In this document: piece after piece, positions 1 to 11,053 of the stretch
Layout: each line of letters starts with the position of its first letter
Position numbering within the stretch: position 1 is the first letter of the stretch
Source of the DNA: Macrotrachela quadricornifera
Lineage: Eukaryota; Rotifera; Eurotatoria; Philodinida; Philodinidae
Length of the DNA stretch: 64,000 nucleotides
Direction of reading: 5' to 3'
NCBI GenBank assembly: GCA_022393335.1
Contig: JAJEKB010021268.1
Span: forward strand, 556,069 to 620,068
The notes under the pieces: model-generated
Databases searched by the model: none
Told to the model about the DNA's origin: nothing
Seen by the model: the letters and a program-made list of their open reading frames with translations, nothing else
Made by a program: the position numbers and the translations under genes

Positions 1-2517
1 AAACACTACATCAAACTACGGAAATAAAACAGAATTACTTTTATTTTAAAGCAGTATTACAAGCATAGATAGTAATCGGAAAATTCTCACAAGATACAAA
101 TATGCTCGCTGCATTTTGTTGAGTTGAATTGTATTTAAAAAGAATATTTACGATTGAATTTCAATAGATATATCTATGGATGAAGTATCATTGTAGACAA
201 AAACATATAAATGATTGTCAAACAATGTACATGCCGAGAAAATAATAGAAATTAAATCAGTGACATATTTTGATAGAATCTTCAACACTATACAAACTTG
301 ATTATTCACAATCCTTTTGTCATGTTTTATTATACTCCAAAAATTTACTTTGCTTACACCAGTCAACAAAAAATGACATCTTTTTCTAATATATCATGCC
401 AAAACTTGTCAAAATCAGTCGGAAGACACAAGAATTATTGATCAAATATAGCTAAAATCTTAATCACATTAAGAAGCTACGATTCACTCATGTATACTTA
501 ATTGTTCGAGCAAGTTATTATATGATTGACCAATCAAGAATTAAATGAAAAAAACCACTTTTTGTCCTTACCTAAATGAAATATTTTATTATAAGATCGG
601 TTTATTTTCATTGTATTTTTTAATAAACTAACAAAATGGATAGATATTAAGATTCGAGTTTAAAAATATATAAAAATAAAAACTTCACTAAATTTTAATT
701 ATACTAGATATAATCTAGAAAAAATTCTTTAATTATTGCTATATAAATCTATGAATACAATTTTCATCGTCAATCTCATCTTCGATAAATTTTCGATTTC
801 ACATTTTATATTCCTTTTCTCTTAAAATTAATTTACATATTATCGAACGCTTTTTTTTATTAGTATCAGCATAAGTTTGATCAAACTATAAAATTAGTTC
901 ATTATCTATAACATAACAACAAAAAACTACATAATAATGTTATCATTGGATCTCACACTCTTTAATAATGTAGTGCTAGATATATACAATCATTTGTTAA
1001 AGCTTCATAACATTTACTCTTGTTGAACCTAAAACCGATGAATTCCAAAATCGTTCCAGAACTTTAGACATAAATTTTTTTGATTGTTAATCAATTCTGG
1101 AATAAAATTGATATCTTAAAAAACAAAACATTTATTGTAATTACTTTAACTGTGAAAATTTTCAAAAAGATTTTTTTTCTAATGATCTATTTCGACTTAA
1201 ATATAGACTTAGAAGCTATCTTTTATATTTATAATTAATTATTTTACAGTTCTATATTCTGCCTATTATTAATAATCATTTATTTTAATAATAGAACGTT
1301 CCTGTAGATATAATTATTAATCAGAAAGAAGCAGGTACCAGAATTTTGCATGATGTATTACCTATATAAATATTTCAGCATCGTCATTCCATTCCTATAC
1401 ATTGTACAAAACCAAAACATCTATCTAAAACAAAAAGTATAAAATTTACAAGCTTTCTTTCATCAACAACTTTATTTCTTCATATTTGAAAGCATAATGA
1501 CGATAGTTGATATAGTTCCGTATTATGATAATATATCTTCGTGACAATATGCTCAGTAATAGGTACATATACAAAGCAATATTACCCAAAATTAAGATTG
1601 TTTTGAAGATCAAGATATGATATAAAAAATAATAAACGAGAATCCTATTGAAATATTTTGATGAAACAATTTCTTATATAAATTAAAACAATATCATCAT
1701 TTTTAATCAAACCAATCATTTTAATTAACAATTTACACAGACATATATAATAATATAGAAAATAAAAAGATTAAAAATAAAAGCATAGGGATCTGAATGG
1801 TTTTGTAAAATGAATGAAAAATAAAATTACTTTAAAGAGTTGTCATTTATTTTGATAAATCCAAACTACTCGGTGTAATCAAGAAATTAGATGATAAATA
1901 TGAGCATTTAGAAATGTTCAAGTGTTCTTATGATATCTTATAGACAAAAATTTATTATTTTATTTTCAATAAATTATTAAAAGTATGTTGATTTCAACAT
2001 TATTTGGTATATAGATTTATGTACGCATCTAATAACCGGTTTTTGTTCCATTTTTTTCTTGTTACAATCATTATATTCACCTAATTTGATGGTTAATGTC
2101 TTGTCTATCTCAAAATCAGAGTATAATCACACAAATATTGTAAAAAAAACAAGTAGATTGACGTGTATTGTGAAATGTGATGAAAGATAAACGAAATAAA
2201 CATTACCTTACTTTCATACTAATCATGTATGGTTTTCATATAGATAAATAGAAAAATAAAACATTTTTTTCGTCGCTTCCTACTTTATTTTTGATTGTGA
2301 CAGATAATCGTCTACTGTGTTATACATCAATTAGTTATCATAATCCAGGTGAATTATGCATCATGATAGATTCCCTATTTAAAAAAATATGGTTTTTTAT
2401 CGAACTTTGGTTTTTTCTCACTTCCTTCGTAGAATCCTACATAAACATAAGCAAATGTACATATGAAACATTAAATTTTTATCTTTATTTAATACATACA
2501 TCTAAATAGACGATACA
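1..2517. other. Intergenic A+T-rich DNA
   Basis: I see no exon with convincing coding character here. A TATA-like tataaata lies near 1365-1372, and a 15-codon ORF (MTIVDIVPYYDNISS) follows at about 1497, too short to claim. The stretch just upstream of 2518 presumably holds the promoter of the small gene that follows. Confidence 0.5.
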
Positions 2518-2831
2518 ATGACTTATTATTCTCCATATTACAATCAAACAAGTCCAATGTATTATTATAATCCTTATAGTTATTCTCGATATGATGGATC
2601 ATCACAGCAAACAATGATGACGTGTGGTAAGAAATTAATTTGGAAATGAAAAATATCAATGTATATTTTTGTTTAGAATCATTATTTTATAATGATAATT
2701 ATTCTGATGATGATGTTTCTAATGGTGTTTCAGCAGGTCTAAAATATAGTTTTAGAGGTGCAAGATATGGTATGAAAATTGGAGGTGGATTACTCAATCT
2801 TGGATTACGTGTTCTACCCCATTTAATTTAG
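2518..2831 (+). CDS. Small two-exon Tyr-rich / Gly-rich protein, unknown function
   Basis: Exon 1 is 2518-2626 and exon 2 is 2677-2831, joined over a 50-base intron with GTAAG donor and TTTAG acceptor; the product is 87 residues. The first third is rich in Tyr, Asn and Ser (MTYYSPYYNQTSPMYYYNPY), the middle is acidic (NYSDDDVSNG), and the end is a small-residue helix with glycine spacing (SAGLKYSFRGARYGMKIGGG) finishing RVLPHLI. The glycine pattern could pack as a membrane or oligomer helix, but there is no clear signal peptide. The ATG was chosen because it opens the frame that joins in phase to exon 2. An AATAAA lies about 90 bases downstream at 2923. I do not recognise the family. The phase-correct intron and the polyadenylation signal make it a likely real gene. 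Confidence 0.55.
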
Positions 2832-5120
2832 TGGTGTTAGTTTTGTTTTATTCTGAAATGTTATGTTTGTCATAAAAGAATATATAAACTTTATATTATA
2901 TTTTGTTCACTGTTTTCGTAGTAATAAATAACTTGAAAAAATAATTTATTAGGAATTTAAAATAACTGAATAATTAATAGATCTCTTATTTTTCATTTGA
3001 ATACAGATTAAACTGCTTTTATTTCTTTTATAAACAACGAAGGACTTTTGTCTTTTTGTTACTTGTATACTGTATGATTATGGATTTTTTAAAATTAGTA
3101 TGTTATTAAATTGAACGTATATATTTTGACAAATAATTTTTTTTTTAGAAGATTAAATAAGAAAACTAAGTTTTGAAAATTAAAAAATAATGTATTGATT
3201 AGTGAAAATATAAATAGTAAAGTTCAGATAAAGCGTATATAATGAAGAATAAAAAACGGATTTTTTAATACATTCACAGTTGTTCGAACAGAGTGATGTC
3301 TAATCTTTCTTGCAGTTTTCAATTTAATTATTACAAATTTTGATAAAAAAAACAAAGTTCACAAAGATTTGTCTTTTTTTCGGTGTTAATATACAGAAAC
3401 GTAAGGTCCCATATAAAGTTGGAAGAAAAGCGACAATTTCCAGAGTTTTCGTTCCCGAGATCATTGCCACAGAAAATGAACGTCAAGTAAGAAAACTCGT
3501 AAATGACTATATAAATTTCATCAATATGAAAAGATAGAATATTTAAAAAGTATATTTCACATTCATATATTTATCCATTATGAACATTGTGAATTTTTCT
3601 ACTCTTGTGAATAATATAATACATTAATTTAGAATATAATCGAATTATAAAGAAGTTCATTTGAAGTTTCTTTAACATTATATACTTAGATTTTTTCATG
3701 AATTCATTGATGTGGCAACAATCTTACTGGTTGATTGTTCTATTAAAATCATGGACTTGCCCAATCGGATTCAAAGTTTATTTTTGTGAACATTCAGTTA
3801 GTTCAGAAGTTTTATTCAATTTATCCCAAGTTAATGATAAGACACGTATTGAACTATTGGATAAAAGAAGAAAAAAATGTCCCAAGAAAATAAATACAGC
3901 TTACAGCAAAACAGATATTCAAAAAGTGTTAAAGTATTCCAATGATTTTCTTTTGGATATTATATTTTTTTGAAGAAATAAATATTTTAGATGAATACTG
4001 GCAACGCTGATGATCACGTGTTTAGTGCGGAAAAGTATCTGATATTTAGTAATCCGAAAAATTGCAATCGAACAGCGAGAGTGAAAGCAACAATTTTATC
4101 TCCAATCAAGAAGCAGCTCTTATTTTATTTAATTCATGATGCCACCAATCATAGAAATATGTATCGCGATATTTGTTCTTTTTTTGATTTCGAAATTTGA
4201 ATTGATTTAGCAACTTTATCAACACTCAGTCGTCGATGATGAATCTGAAAAAAAATGATGACGCGGAAAATTCTATATTTTGAAAAAAAGGTTATTATTC
4301 ATTTTAAGCAAAGCATTTACTAAAACCGAAAAAAAAGTTTTTTATGATCGTTAACTCATTCTCTATCAAATAATATTTAAAAAAAAATGATTAAAAAATT
4401 TTATATGGAATTTACATTGCTCACAGCTTACAATTCAATTAAATTGTTAAGCATTTATTCTATGAAAAGAAGCATCAACTATAACAATGTGATCAATTAG
4501 CGGTATAGCATATGATGAAGGAAGATCAAAACTTAAATATGTAACAATTGAAGAGACGCTTATCTTAAAAAAAAAGAATTTTTCATTTATATTAAACATC
4601 ATTTTTCATCTTGACATAGAGAAAATAAACGATATTTTGAGAGAATTATTTCATTGAACATGTTTTAATGATTATATATGAATGTGTTCTTTTTCTTGAC
4701 AACACATCGTCCGTTCTAGATGACTGATTTTATCTTTCCTATTGAATATAACAAAAATAACTGAAACAATTCATAAATTTTATTTAAAAATATTATATAA
4801 AAATCTAATTGACTTCTATATAAGAAAAGAATATTTTTGAAAATTTATTCTTATTAATTACTAAAACAAAAGTTATTAATTTATAAAATAACGAAAAGAT
4901 ACATTTAAAGTCAAAATAAAGTTCTAATCGATCTAACCGACCTATATATTTATAACGCGACACTCATAGCGGACGATGATTCACGAATAGGATATATCTA
5001 TTTCTGACGTTCTTTGTTTATTTTAATGTGTATAAAATTTTCTCGTCGAGAAAAAGTTCATTATTGAATAACTTGATTTTATTTCTATGAAATTTTTTCG
5101 TTTAAAAATATATTATAAAA
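2832..5120. other. Intergenic, with weak short open frames
   Basis: Three short plus-strand frames stand close together (3340-3537, 3698-3973, 3991-4200). They are Lys/Arg-rich and not recognisable, and could be decayed exons of one gene or chance. The 200 bases before 5121 hold a slightly GC-richer patch (about 4940-5010) that may be the promoter of the B-box-like gene. Confidence 0.3.
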
Positions 5121-5946
5121 ATGTTACCAGCACTTGGCCATTGTGAAGATCCATCATGTCTTCAAAATACATCACATGAATTAGTTCGTTTATTTCGTTG
5201 TTCAATACATTGTGATAGAAATTTATGTTTATATCATTTAAATGCTCATAATGTTTATTATGAAGAAGAAAAAAAACAAAATGATATAGTTATATGTGAA
5301 CTTGAAAATAATTTATCATTATATCAAACAATATTTGAACAACAAATATTAACATATCGCGAACTTGTTCGTCAAGCATCAACAATATTATTACATAATA
5401 CATCATCACTTGTTCCTGTTGAACAAATTCGTCCTATTTTAGAAAAAATTCAACAATCAATTGCAATATTTCAACAAGAAAAAAGTATATAAAAAAATTT
5501 ATTTTTATAAATAAAGAATTTCGTTTTTGTTTTTTTTAGTTATTATTAAATGTGAATCATCATTAGATATAAGTGATATTGAAAATAAAACTAATAATAA
5601 TACTAATACTAATGAATCAGCTCAAAAAGTTGTTGTTAGAATTCCACGTATTGATTGTAATATTAAGTAAGATATTTATATATTATATTTAATTATAAAT
5701 AAATAAAAAAAAACCAAATTTTTGTTTTTTAAAAGTAATGTTCAAAATGAAAATGAAAATTTAAAAAATCATGATGATATTAATAAACAAGATCAACATA
5801 CTTCATCACCTGCTTATGTAGCAAGAAAAATAGTCGATACAATGAAAAATAGAGTAAATTAAATAAAATTTCTTTTTGTATAAATTTTTGTTTTTTTATT
5901 TTTATTAAAATTTTAGCCTGTAAGAACGAAACGATTACAAAAATGA
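5121..5946 (+). CDS. B-box-like Cys/His protein with helical segment
   Basis: Four exons: 5121-5484, 5540-5666, 5736-5853 and 5917-5946, with GT-AG introns of 55, 69 and 63 bases. All join in phase to give 212 residues ending in TGA. Residues 8-45 carry a Cys/His array (C..PSC, C..HC, C..YHL..H) spaced like a B-box zinc-binding domain. A predicted helical stretch (about 46-120, rich in Glu, Leu, Gln) follows, as in B-box/coiled-coil proteins. The remainder is polar and low in complexity (Asn, Asp, Thr repeats), ending in a basic RTKRLQK tail. No RING or catalytic domain is visible, so this is not a full TRIM ligase; a protein-interaction role is the most that can be inferred. AATAAA at 6026 is a plausible polyadenylation signal. 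The zinc ligands are seen; the family assignment is an inference. Confidence 0.7.
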
Positions 5947-5961
5947 AAATAATGTTTTTGA

Positions 5962-5985
5962 TTATATATATATATATATATATAT
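5962..5985. repeat. (TA)n microsatellite
   Basis: About 12 uninterrupted AT units directly after the stop codon of the B-box-like gene, in its presumed 3' UTR. Confidence 0.85.
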
Positions 5986-6035
5986 TTTTGCCATGGATTT
6001 GTCTTTTTTTTGTTTGATTATATTAAATAAATAGT

Positions 6036-6290
6036 TTATTCGAAATAATGATCAATAATTTTACTAACTGTTTCAATATTCGGATCAAATTTACGAAGTT
6101 TTTCAATAAATTTATTAATTATATGTTCAACATTTTCTTAAATTTTGACTATCATTATGTGATGTATGTTGAAGATTAATTGCTAGAAAGTATTTGAATT
6201 TATAAGATAAACTATTGCTTTTATGCGCTAATGAAACAGTATAAAATTCAGTTGCTTTTTCTATTTTTCCAAATGAGAACGAAAATCAGA
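6036..6290 (-). pseudogene. Decayed 3' end of an unknown gene (one frameshift)
   Basis: On the minus strand two coding-like stretches abut in different frames. The first reads GKIEKATEFYTVSLAHKSNS and runs on to a TGA. The second, shifted by one base near 6134, reads EHIINKFIEKLRKFDPNIET and ends IIDHYFE with TAA at 6036-6038. Both have the residue mix of a helical repeat protein and would join in one protein with a single indel. No upstream exon is visible. A TPR-like origin is possible but unproven. It converges on the B-box-like gene. Confidence 0.4.
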
Positions 6291-7109
6291 TATTGTTATA
6301 TAAGTTCTTTTATTAAATAAGATGATATATATATACTATGATTTGTTCCGAAGTATGATCGAATTAAGTTAAAATTTATTGATTTGAACAAAGCTGAAAT
6401 ATTTATTTTTCTTTCAATGAATTTATGATACTTGATTTTATTAGAGTGAATGATAGAACAATGACAATATACACAATTAGTATAAGCAGAATTGTACACA
6501 TCATTTCATATCTATTTGTTTTGTTCAAACAATTCTCCTGATCAATTTCGTTCAAGTTTCAATTTTATCGCACTACAGTATCTTCCATCACGTGATCTTA
6601 TTCATATCTCATTACAATAATAAATTCAGTCTCAAATGATTACATCATCATTTTCTACAGGTATCATTCTAGAATAATATTACTCAGATAAATAAATAGT
6701 ATGATTAATTAGTTAAACTAAATTTTTTATGATCTAGAAAAATCGAATCGATTGTTTATGATCGACCTATTACAATAATTTAATAAGAAATTCCAAATAT
6801 TACTAAATTTCATACTATGCTTCTATTAAATTGATAAACTTTATTGATATGATACAATCTCTTTTACTTTTCTTTGGACAGATTGCTATATTTAGTAAAT
6901 AAATAAATATTTTGTTGAACCTTGAATTGCATGAATAACTCAGATCGCTTAAGTATAGAATAGTAATAATTGTTATTCATCACATTAAATGACTGTATGC
7001 TGTATTCTACCATTATAAATAGACGCCGCATTCGTTCTTTTTCTCTCAAAACAACAAGACAATTTGTTTTTTTTCTATCTTCTTCATAGTTGCACACATA
7101 ATATCTAAC

Positions 7110-7187
7110 ATGGCCGACAATCAAGATNNNNNNNNNNGAGATATTGAAGGTCTTATTAAACTTCGAGCTAAACTTGTCTTTAATTAA
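7110..7187 (+). CDS. Start of a small gene broken by an assembly gap
   Basis: An ATG opens MADNQD, then 10 N (7128-7137) interrupt. After the gap, one frame reads DIEGLIKLRAKLVFN and stops at 7185-7187. The residues look coding-like, but the frame across the gap cannot be known and the true gap length may differ from 10. It could be an isolated first exon or a short protein. Confidence 0.3.
   Translation: MADNQDXXXXDIEGLIKLRAKLVFN
7128..7137. other. Assembly gap (10 N)
   Basis: Ten consecutive N. The uniform size (matched by the gap at 40539) indicates a scaffolding placeholder. Confidence 0.97.
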
Positions 7188-8327
7188 TAAATTTTATTCA
7201 TATTCTTTCATTTTTTAAAAGATAATTTATGTTTAACTTTGAATGAAGCAGAATAAATGATTTGAAGCTCTTTTATTTATTATTTAAATAACGTTTAATA
7301 TGATTTATTTAATATTTGGATCAATATTGACGTGAAACTATTGTATCTTAGATAATTTAATATCTGTTATGATGCAAGATAAATAAGTAGATAATTGTTT
7401 GTTTTAATCGGTTCATTTTTTTTTTGTGTAACAATGTGAATTTTTGACCTTATATGATTATTTGCAACCATTTAACAGAACTAATAACAGACGATAAATG
7501 AACAGTAACATTATAAAATGTAATATAGTACTAGAATCTTACAACTAATGTCCTTATAAATCTAATATACTAATAGTAGAATAATATAAAATAAAAAATA
7601 TGTACCAAGTGATCAAATTCATCATTAAATATTATATTTAAACTTTATATTATAGTCTAATGTAATAATAACTTTAGAAAAAATAATTTTATTTAAAATG
7701 AAAGTAAATTACAATGTTATTTCTTCATTATTGATATTTGATTTAATCTCAAGAATAGAATGTTTCTCATATATAAATATTTATTGTAAATATACTTTTA
7801 TATTTTAATGGAAAGGAAATGTCATATGTTTTATTTTGACGAATGTAATGAATTTATATATGAAAGAATAAAATCAATATTTACTAGAATACATTAATCG
7901 ATGGTCTTGAATTAGATTTTTGATGATTTATTCAAAATTCGTATTTGACTGTGAAGACAAATGTCATGGTCATTCAAGAATTGAATTATAGTTGATATTA
8001 CAATCTGGAAGGACGATACTAGAATGGACCAATCATTATCGATTCCAACATATGAATATACAGAAAACAAAACATATGATATTAATATCGTTACCATGAA
8101 TTTGTTTTTATTTCTTTTATTGATGTACAGAAGAAACAATACTGAATAAGAAGAGTTTTGTATTGGCAAGACATTTCTATTTTGACTGACAATAAAGAAA
8201 AACAAAAAACTAGAAAGAATAATGACAAGAATGTCGATTAGAGTGATATTAAATTCCATCAATGCTTGATTTTTCCTGTGATACAATTGTACCTAACGGA
8301 TGAAGCTTAATAAATGGTCGCATTTTA
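7188..8327. other. Intergenic, with one hydrophobic open frame
   Basis: A 124-codon minus-strand frame (7912-8286) encodes three hydrophobic stretches and could be a relic of a multi-pass membrane protein. I cannot match it to a family and see no splice partners. Confidence 0.3.
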
Positions 8328-8840
8328 CATCTGACAAGAGAACCTTCGCAGATGCCAGAACGGTTTAGTGCATCTTATAGACATTGGTGAATTACGTTTA
8401 TGGTTAAAAGAATTCGGATTCATAACGTGTTCCTGACGAGATATCAAGGTTGTAGTGAGTTTCGCGTATAGGACTCTACTTTTCCAACACAATCTTATCT
8501 TCGAATTTTTGACACAAAAAACTTTACTCACAGAAAGATTTCATCTAGACGAGCTCGTAGAAAGAAATTCAGAAGTTTTCGACGAAGTTTCTTTGAGATA
8601 TGAAGATGACAAGATAAGTCCTTTTTGTCTATAGATAGTTTATACAGCATGCATTTTTTGACATCTTCATATCTCAAAAAACCTTCGTCGAAAAATTCTG
8701 AATTTTTTTCTGCGATTAAAGTTTCATGTCATGGACCCGAACTCTTTTAGCCGTAATCATAATTCATCGAGGTCTATAAGATGCACTAAGCTCCGAATTA
8801 AAATCACTCTGGCATCTGGAAGGTTTCTTTAGTGAATTTT
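8328..8840. mobile_element. Foldback / MITE-like element with long imperfect terminal repeats
   Basis: The two ends are inverted copies. AACCTTCGCAGATGCCAGA at 8341-8359 matches the reverse complement of the right end near 8808-8826 (AAACCTTCCAGATGCCAGAG). The block TTTAGTGCATCTTATAGAC (about 8365) and the centre TTTGAGATATGAAGATG (about 8594) each have a mirrored partner in the right arm. The left arm carries roughly 130 bases absent from the right. There is no coding sequence. Superfamily and target duplication are not clear. Confidence 0.75.
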
Positions 8841-10446
8841 TGCATTACTTTGTCCTATTTAAAAACAGAAAATATGCCAAACGATACAACGTGAAAAATT
8901 CTAAAATCCATATAGAATCATTTATGTTATAGATACACTTTTTGTGTTTAAAATAGACAAAATTTTGAGAAATAAAAGTTTGACTGCTGTATTATTTTTT
9001 GTTTCTAATAAAATTTATCAGATGATAAATAGGACAACCATTTTCCTTATGTGTTAAAAAAAAAGATTTATTTAATAAGGGCGAAATTTAGTCACTTTTG
9101 AGAACAAAAAGGAGAATGAATAAATAAATGATAAAAAAATGGAATTGAGAACGAAATCATCCATCATGTTCTATCTGTTATTATTTTATCTTTTTCATTT
9201 TATTAGATAACCTATAAAAAGACATTAACTTTGTCTAGAATAAATAAATGATAATATGACTATAGAGATCTCTAATGATAACTATAAGAAATAGTATATT
9301 TCTATAGTTATGTAAGAATACAATCATAAGTTACTTTAAGAAGGTAAAATTGACTCTTACATGTTTAAGAAAAAATAATGATGTTATTGTGTCACTCGTA
9401 TATTTACTATTTTTGAAACTTCAAAGAGTCATGTAATCGAATAATAATGTTTCTTATTTAAGTATACATCTCATGAAAGAAAAAGGTCATGTAGACTATA
9501 TTGAAGGGTTTCAAAATTCTTTCTATTCATTTTTAATTTAAAAATAATAAGAGAAACCTTTGATTAAGATATTATTTTAATGAAAATCAAGTAGATGGTT
9601 TCAATCATTGATTATTTTTTCCATATTCACTAACAGAAGTTTTTGATCTATACTTCAATTCTCATATGTAATATGTCTAATTTATTAATATAAATTTTTA
9701 ATCAAATAATACATAATTCTATCAGATACAATTGATATAAATACAATGTTCTAAAGAAAAACATTTAATTGTTTGGTATAATAGTTTTCACATACACCTA
9801 CTCATTTGCCCTGTTTATATATACTGCTCCATATGTTATATAGTTTGCGCCTCGATATAATACGATATGCATCCTAACAATGGCAACCATATTTCATATA
9901 ATTATCATAGATAAGCATTTTTAATTTTCTATCATAATATGCAAAGAAAATTTCTAAAATATATATTCTAAGGACAAGTAATATTTTAATGAAATCATTA
10001 TCATACTTACAAAATTTCTAAAAGTATTATATTAATCTCTATTTGTTAATAAATATTTTCTTTATAAGAATAATATTAAATCATTTTAAAGCAACTATTA
10101 TAGAACAATCTTAATTGTATACCTTAAAATAAAATTAAAAAAAAGAAAAATATTTTCTCTTTTCAGTGATTATTTTCTGAAATTAAGAGGAAAAAGAAAC
10201 ACAAACAAGAAAAAAAAACATAGATGATATTATGTAAATCTAGACACAAAATACGATATTCGACAAAAAAAAACAAATTTTATACCTAATGTGTAATTAT
10301 GTTGATAGTGATAGAGGAATAAACAAAGTCTGTTCAGAATTATCTGACACATAAATTTAAACAAAACTGTTCAAAGTATGTATATATATGTATATGTAGA
10401 TATTTCAATGTTATTATTTTTTTCTTCTTCTTCTTCTTTGAAAATT
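8841..10446. other. Intergenic A+T-rich DNA
   Basis: No supported exon, RNA gene or element was seen. The last 100 bases are the likely 3' UTR of the minus-strand gene that follows. Confidence 0.5.
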
Positions 10447-11053
10447 TTACATTGATTGTGGTGATAAATGATTAAGGTCTTTTGATGAAACTGTTGTACC
10501 ATTTGTTTGACGTTGTAATTGATTTGCAGCTGTATTTATACTTCCTTTTTGCATAGCTTTTTTAACAGCATCAGATAATGATGAAAATGATGCAACTGTG
10601 TGTATTTGTTTATTTGGTATTTTATTAGTTGTAGATGAAACATCTGAATCAGTTGATGATTTTGTTGAATTAGATAAATTTGATAATGATGATGTTTTTG
10701 GTTGATCAGATAAATGTTTCATATTAGCAAATGATATCCAACGTTTTGGTATATCAATTGATGAATCAGGTGCTTAAAAAAGAAATTTTTGTTTTTTATT
10801 TTATATATTAAAATAAATTTTATTTTTACTTTCATAATCATTTGAAAACATTGAATCATTTCTATGTGCTTGATTATTTAAATGAACACTAAATAAATAA
10901 ATAAATAATTATATTTTTTAATATATATTTTTTTTACCGATAAAAATCAAATTTTCCTGGTTCATTTGGACTTGATGGATAATCAAAATTTGTTTCATTA
11001 GAACGTGTTTTTGTATTAATTGCTTGAGATTGAGTAGTTGCTTTTGATGTCAT
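10447..11053 (-). CDS. Three-exon Ser/Thr/Asn-rich protein, unknown
   Basis: Read on the minus strand, exon 1 begins MTSKATTQSQAINTKTRSNE and ends at 10938 on a GTAAA donor. A short second exon contains VHLNNQAHRNDSMFSNDYE. The last exon starts TPDSSIDIPKRWISFANMKH and runs to TGA at 10447. The introns are about 45-70 bases and the phases agree, giving roughly 150 residues. Most of the protein is polar and disordered-looking; the conserved-looking blocks are the central KRWISFANMKH and the helical SLSDAVKKAMQKGSINTAAN. There is no signal peptide or membrane segment. I do not recognise the family. The CACCTG and GTAAAA splice sites and the uniform Ser-rich composition argue for a true gene. 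Confidence 0.6.

Noticed and set aside
3340..4200. Three adjacent plus-strand frames as one gene
   Set aside because: No consistent splice sites or phases connect them and the peptides match nothing I know; left as intergenic.
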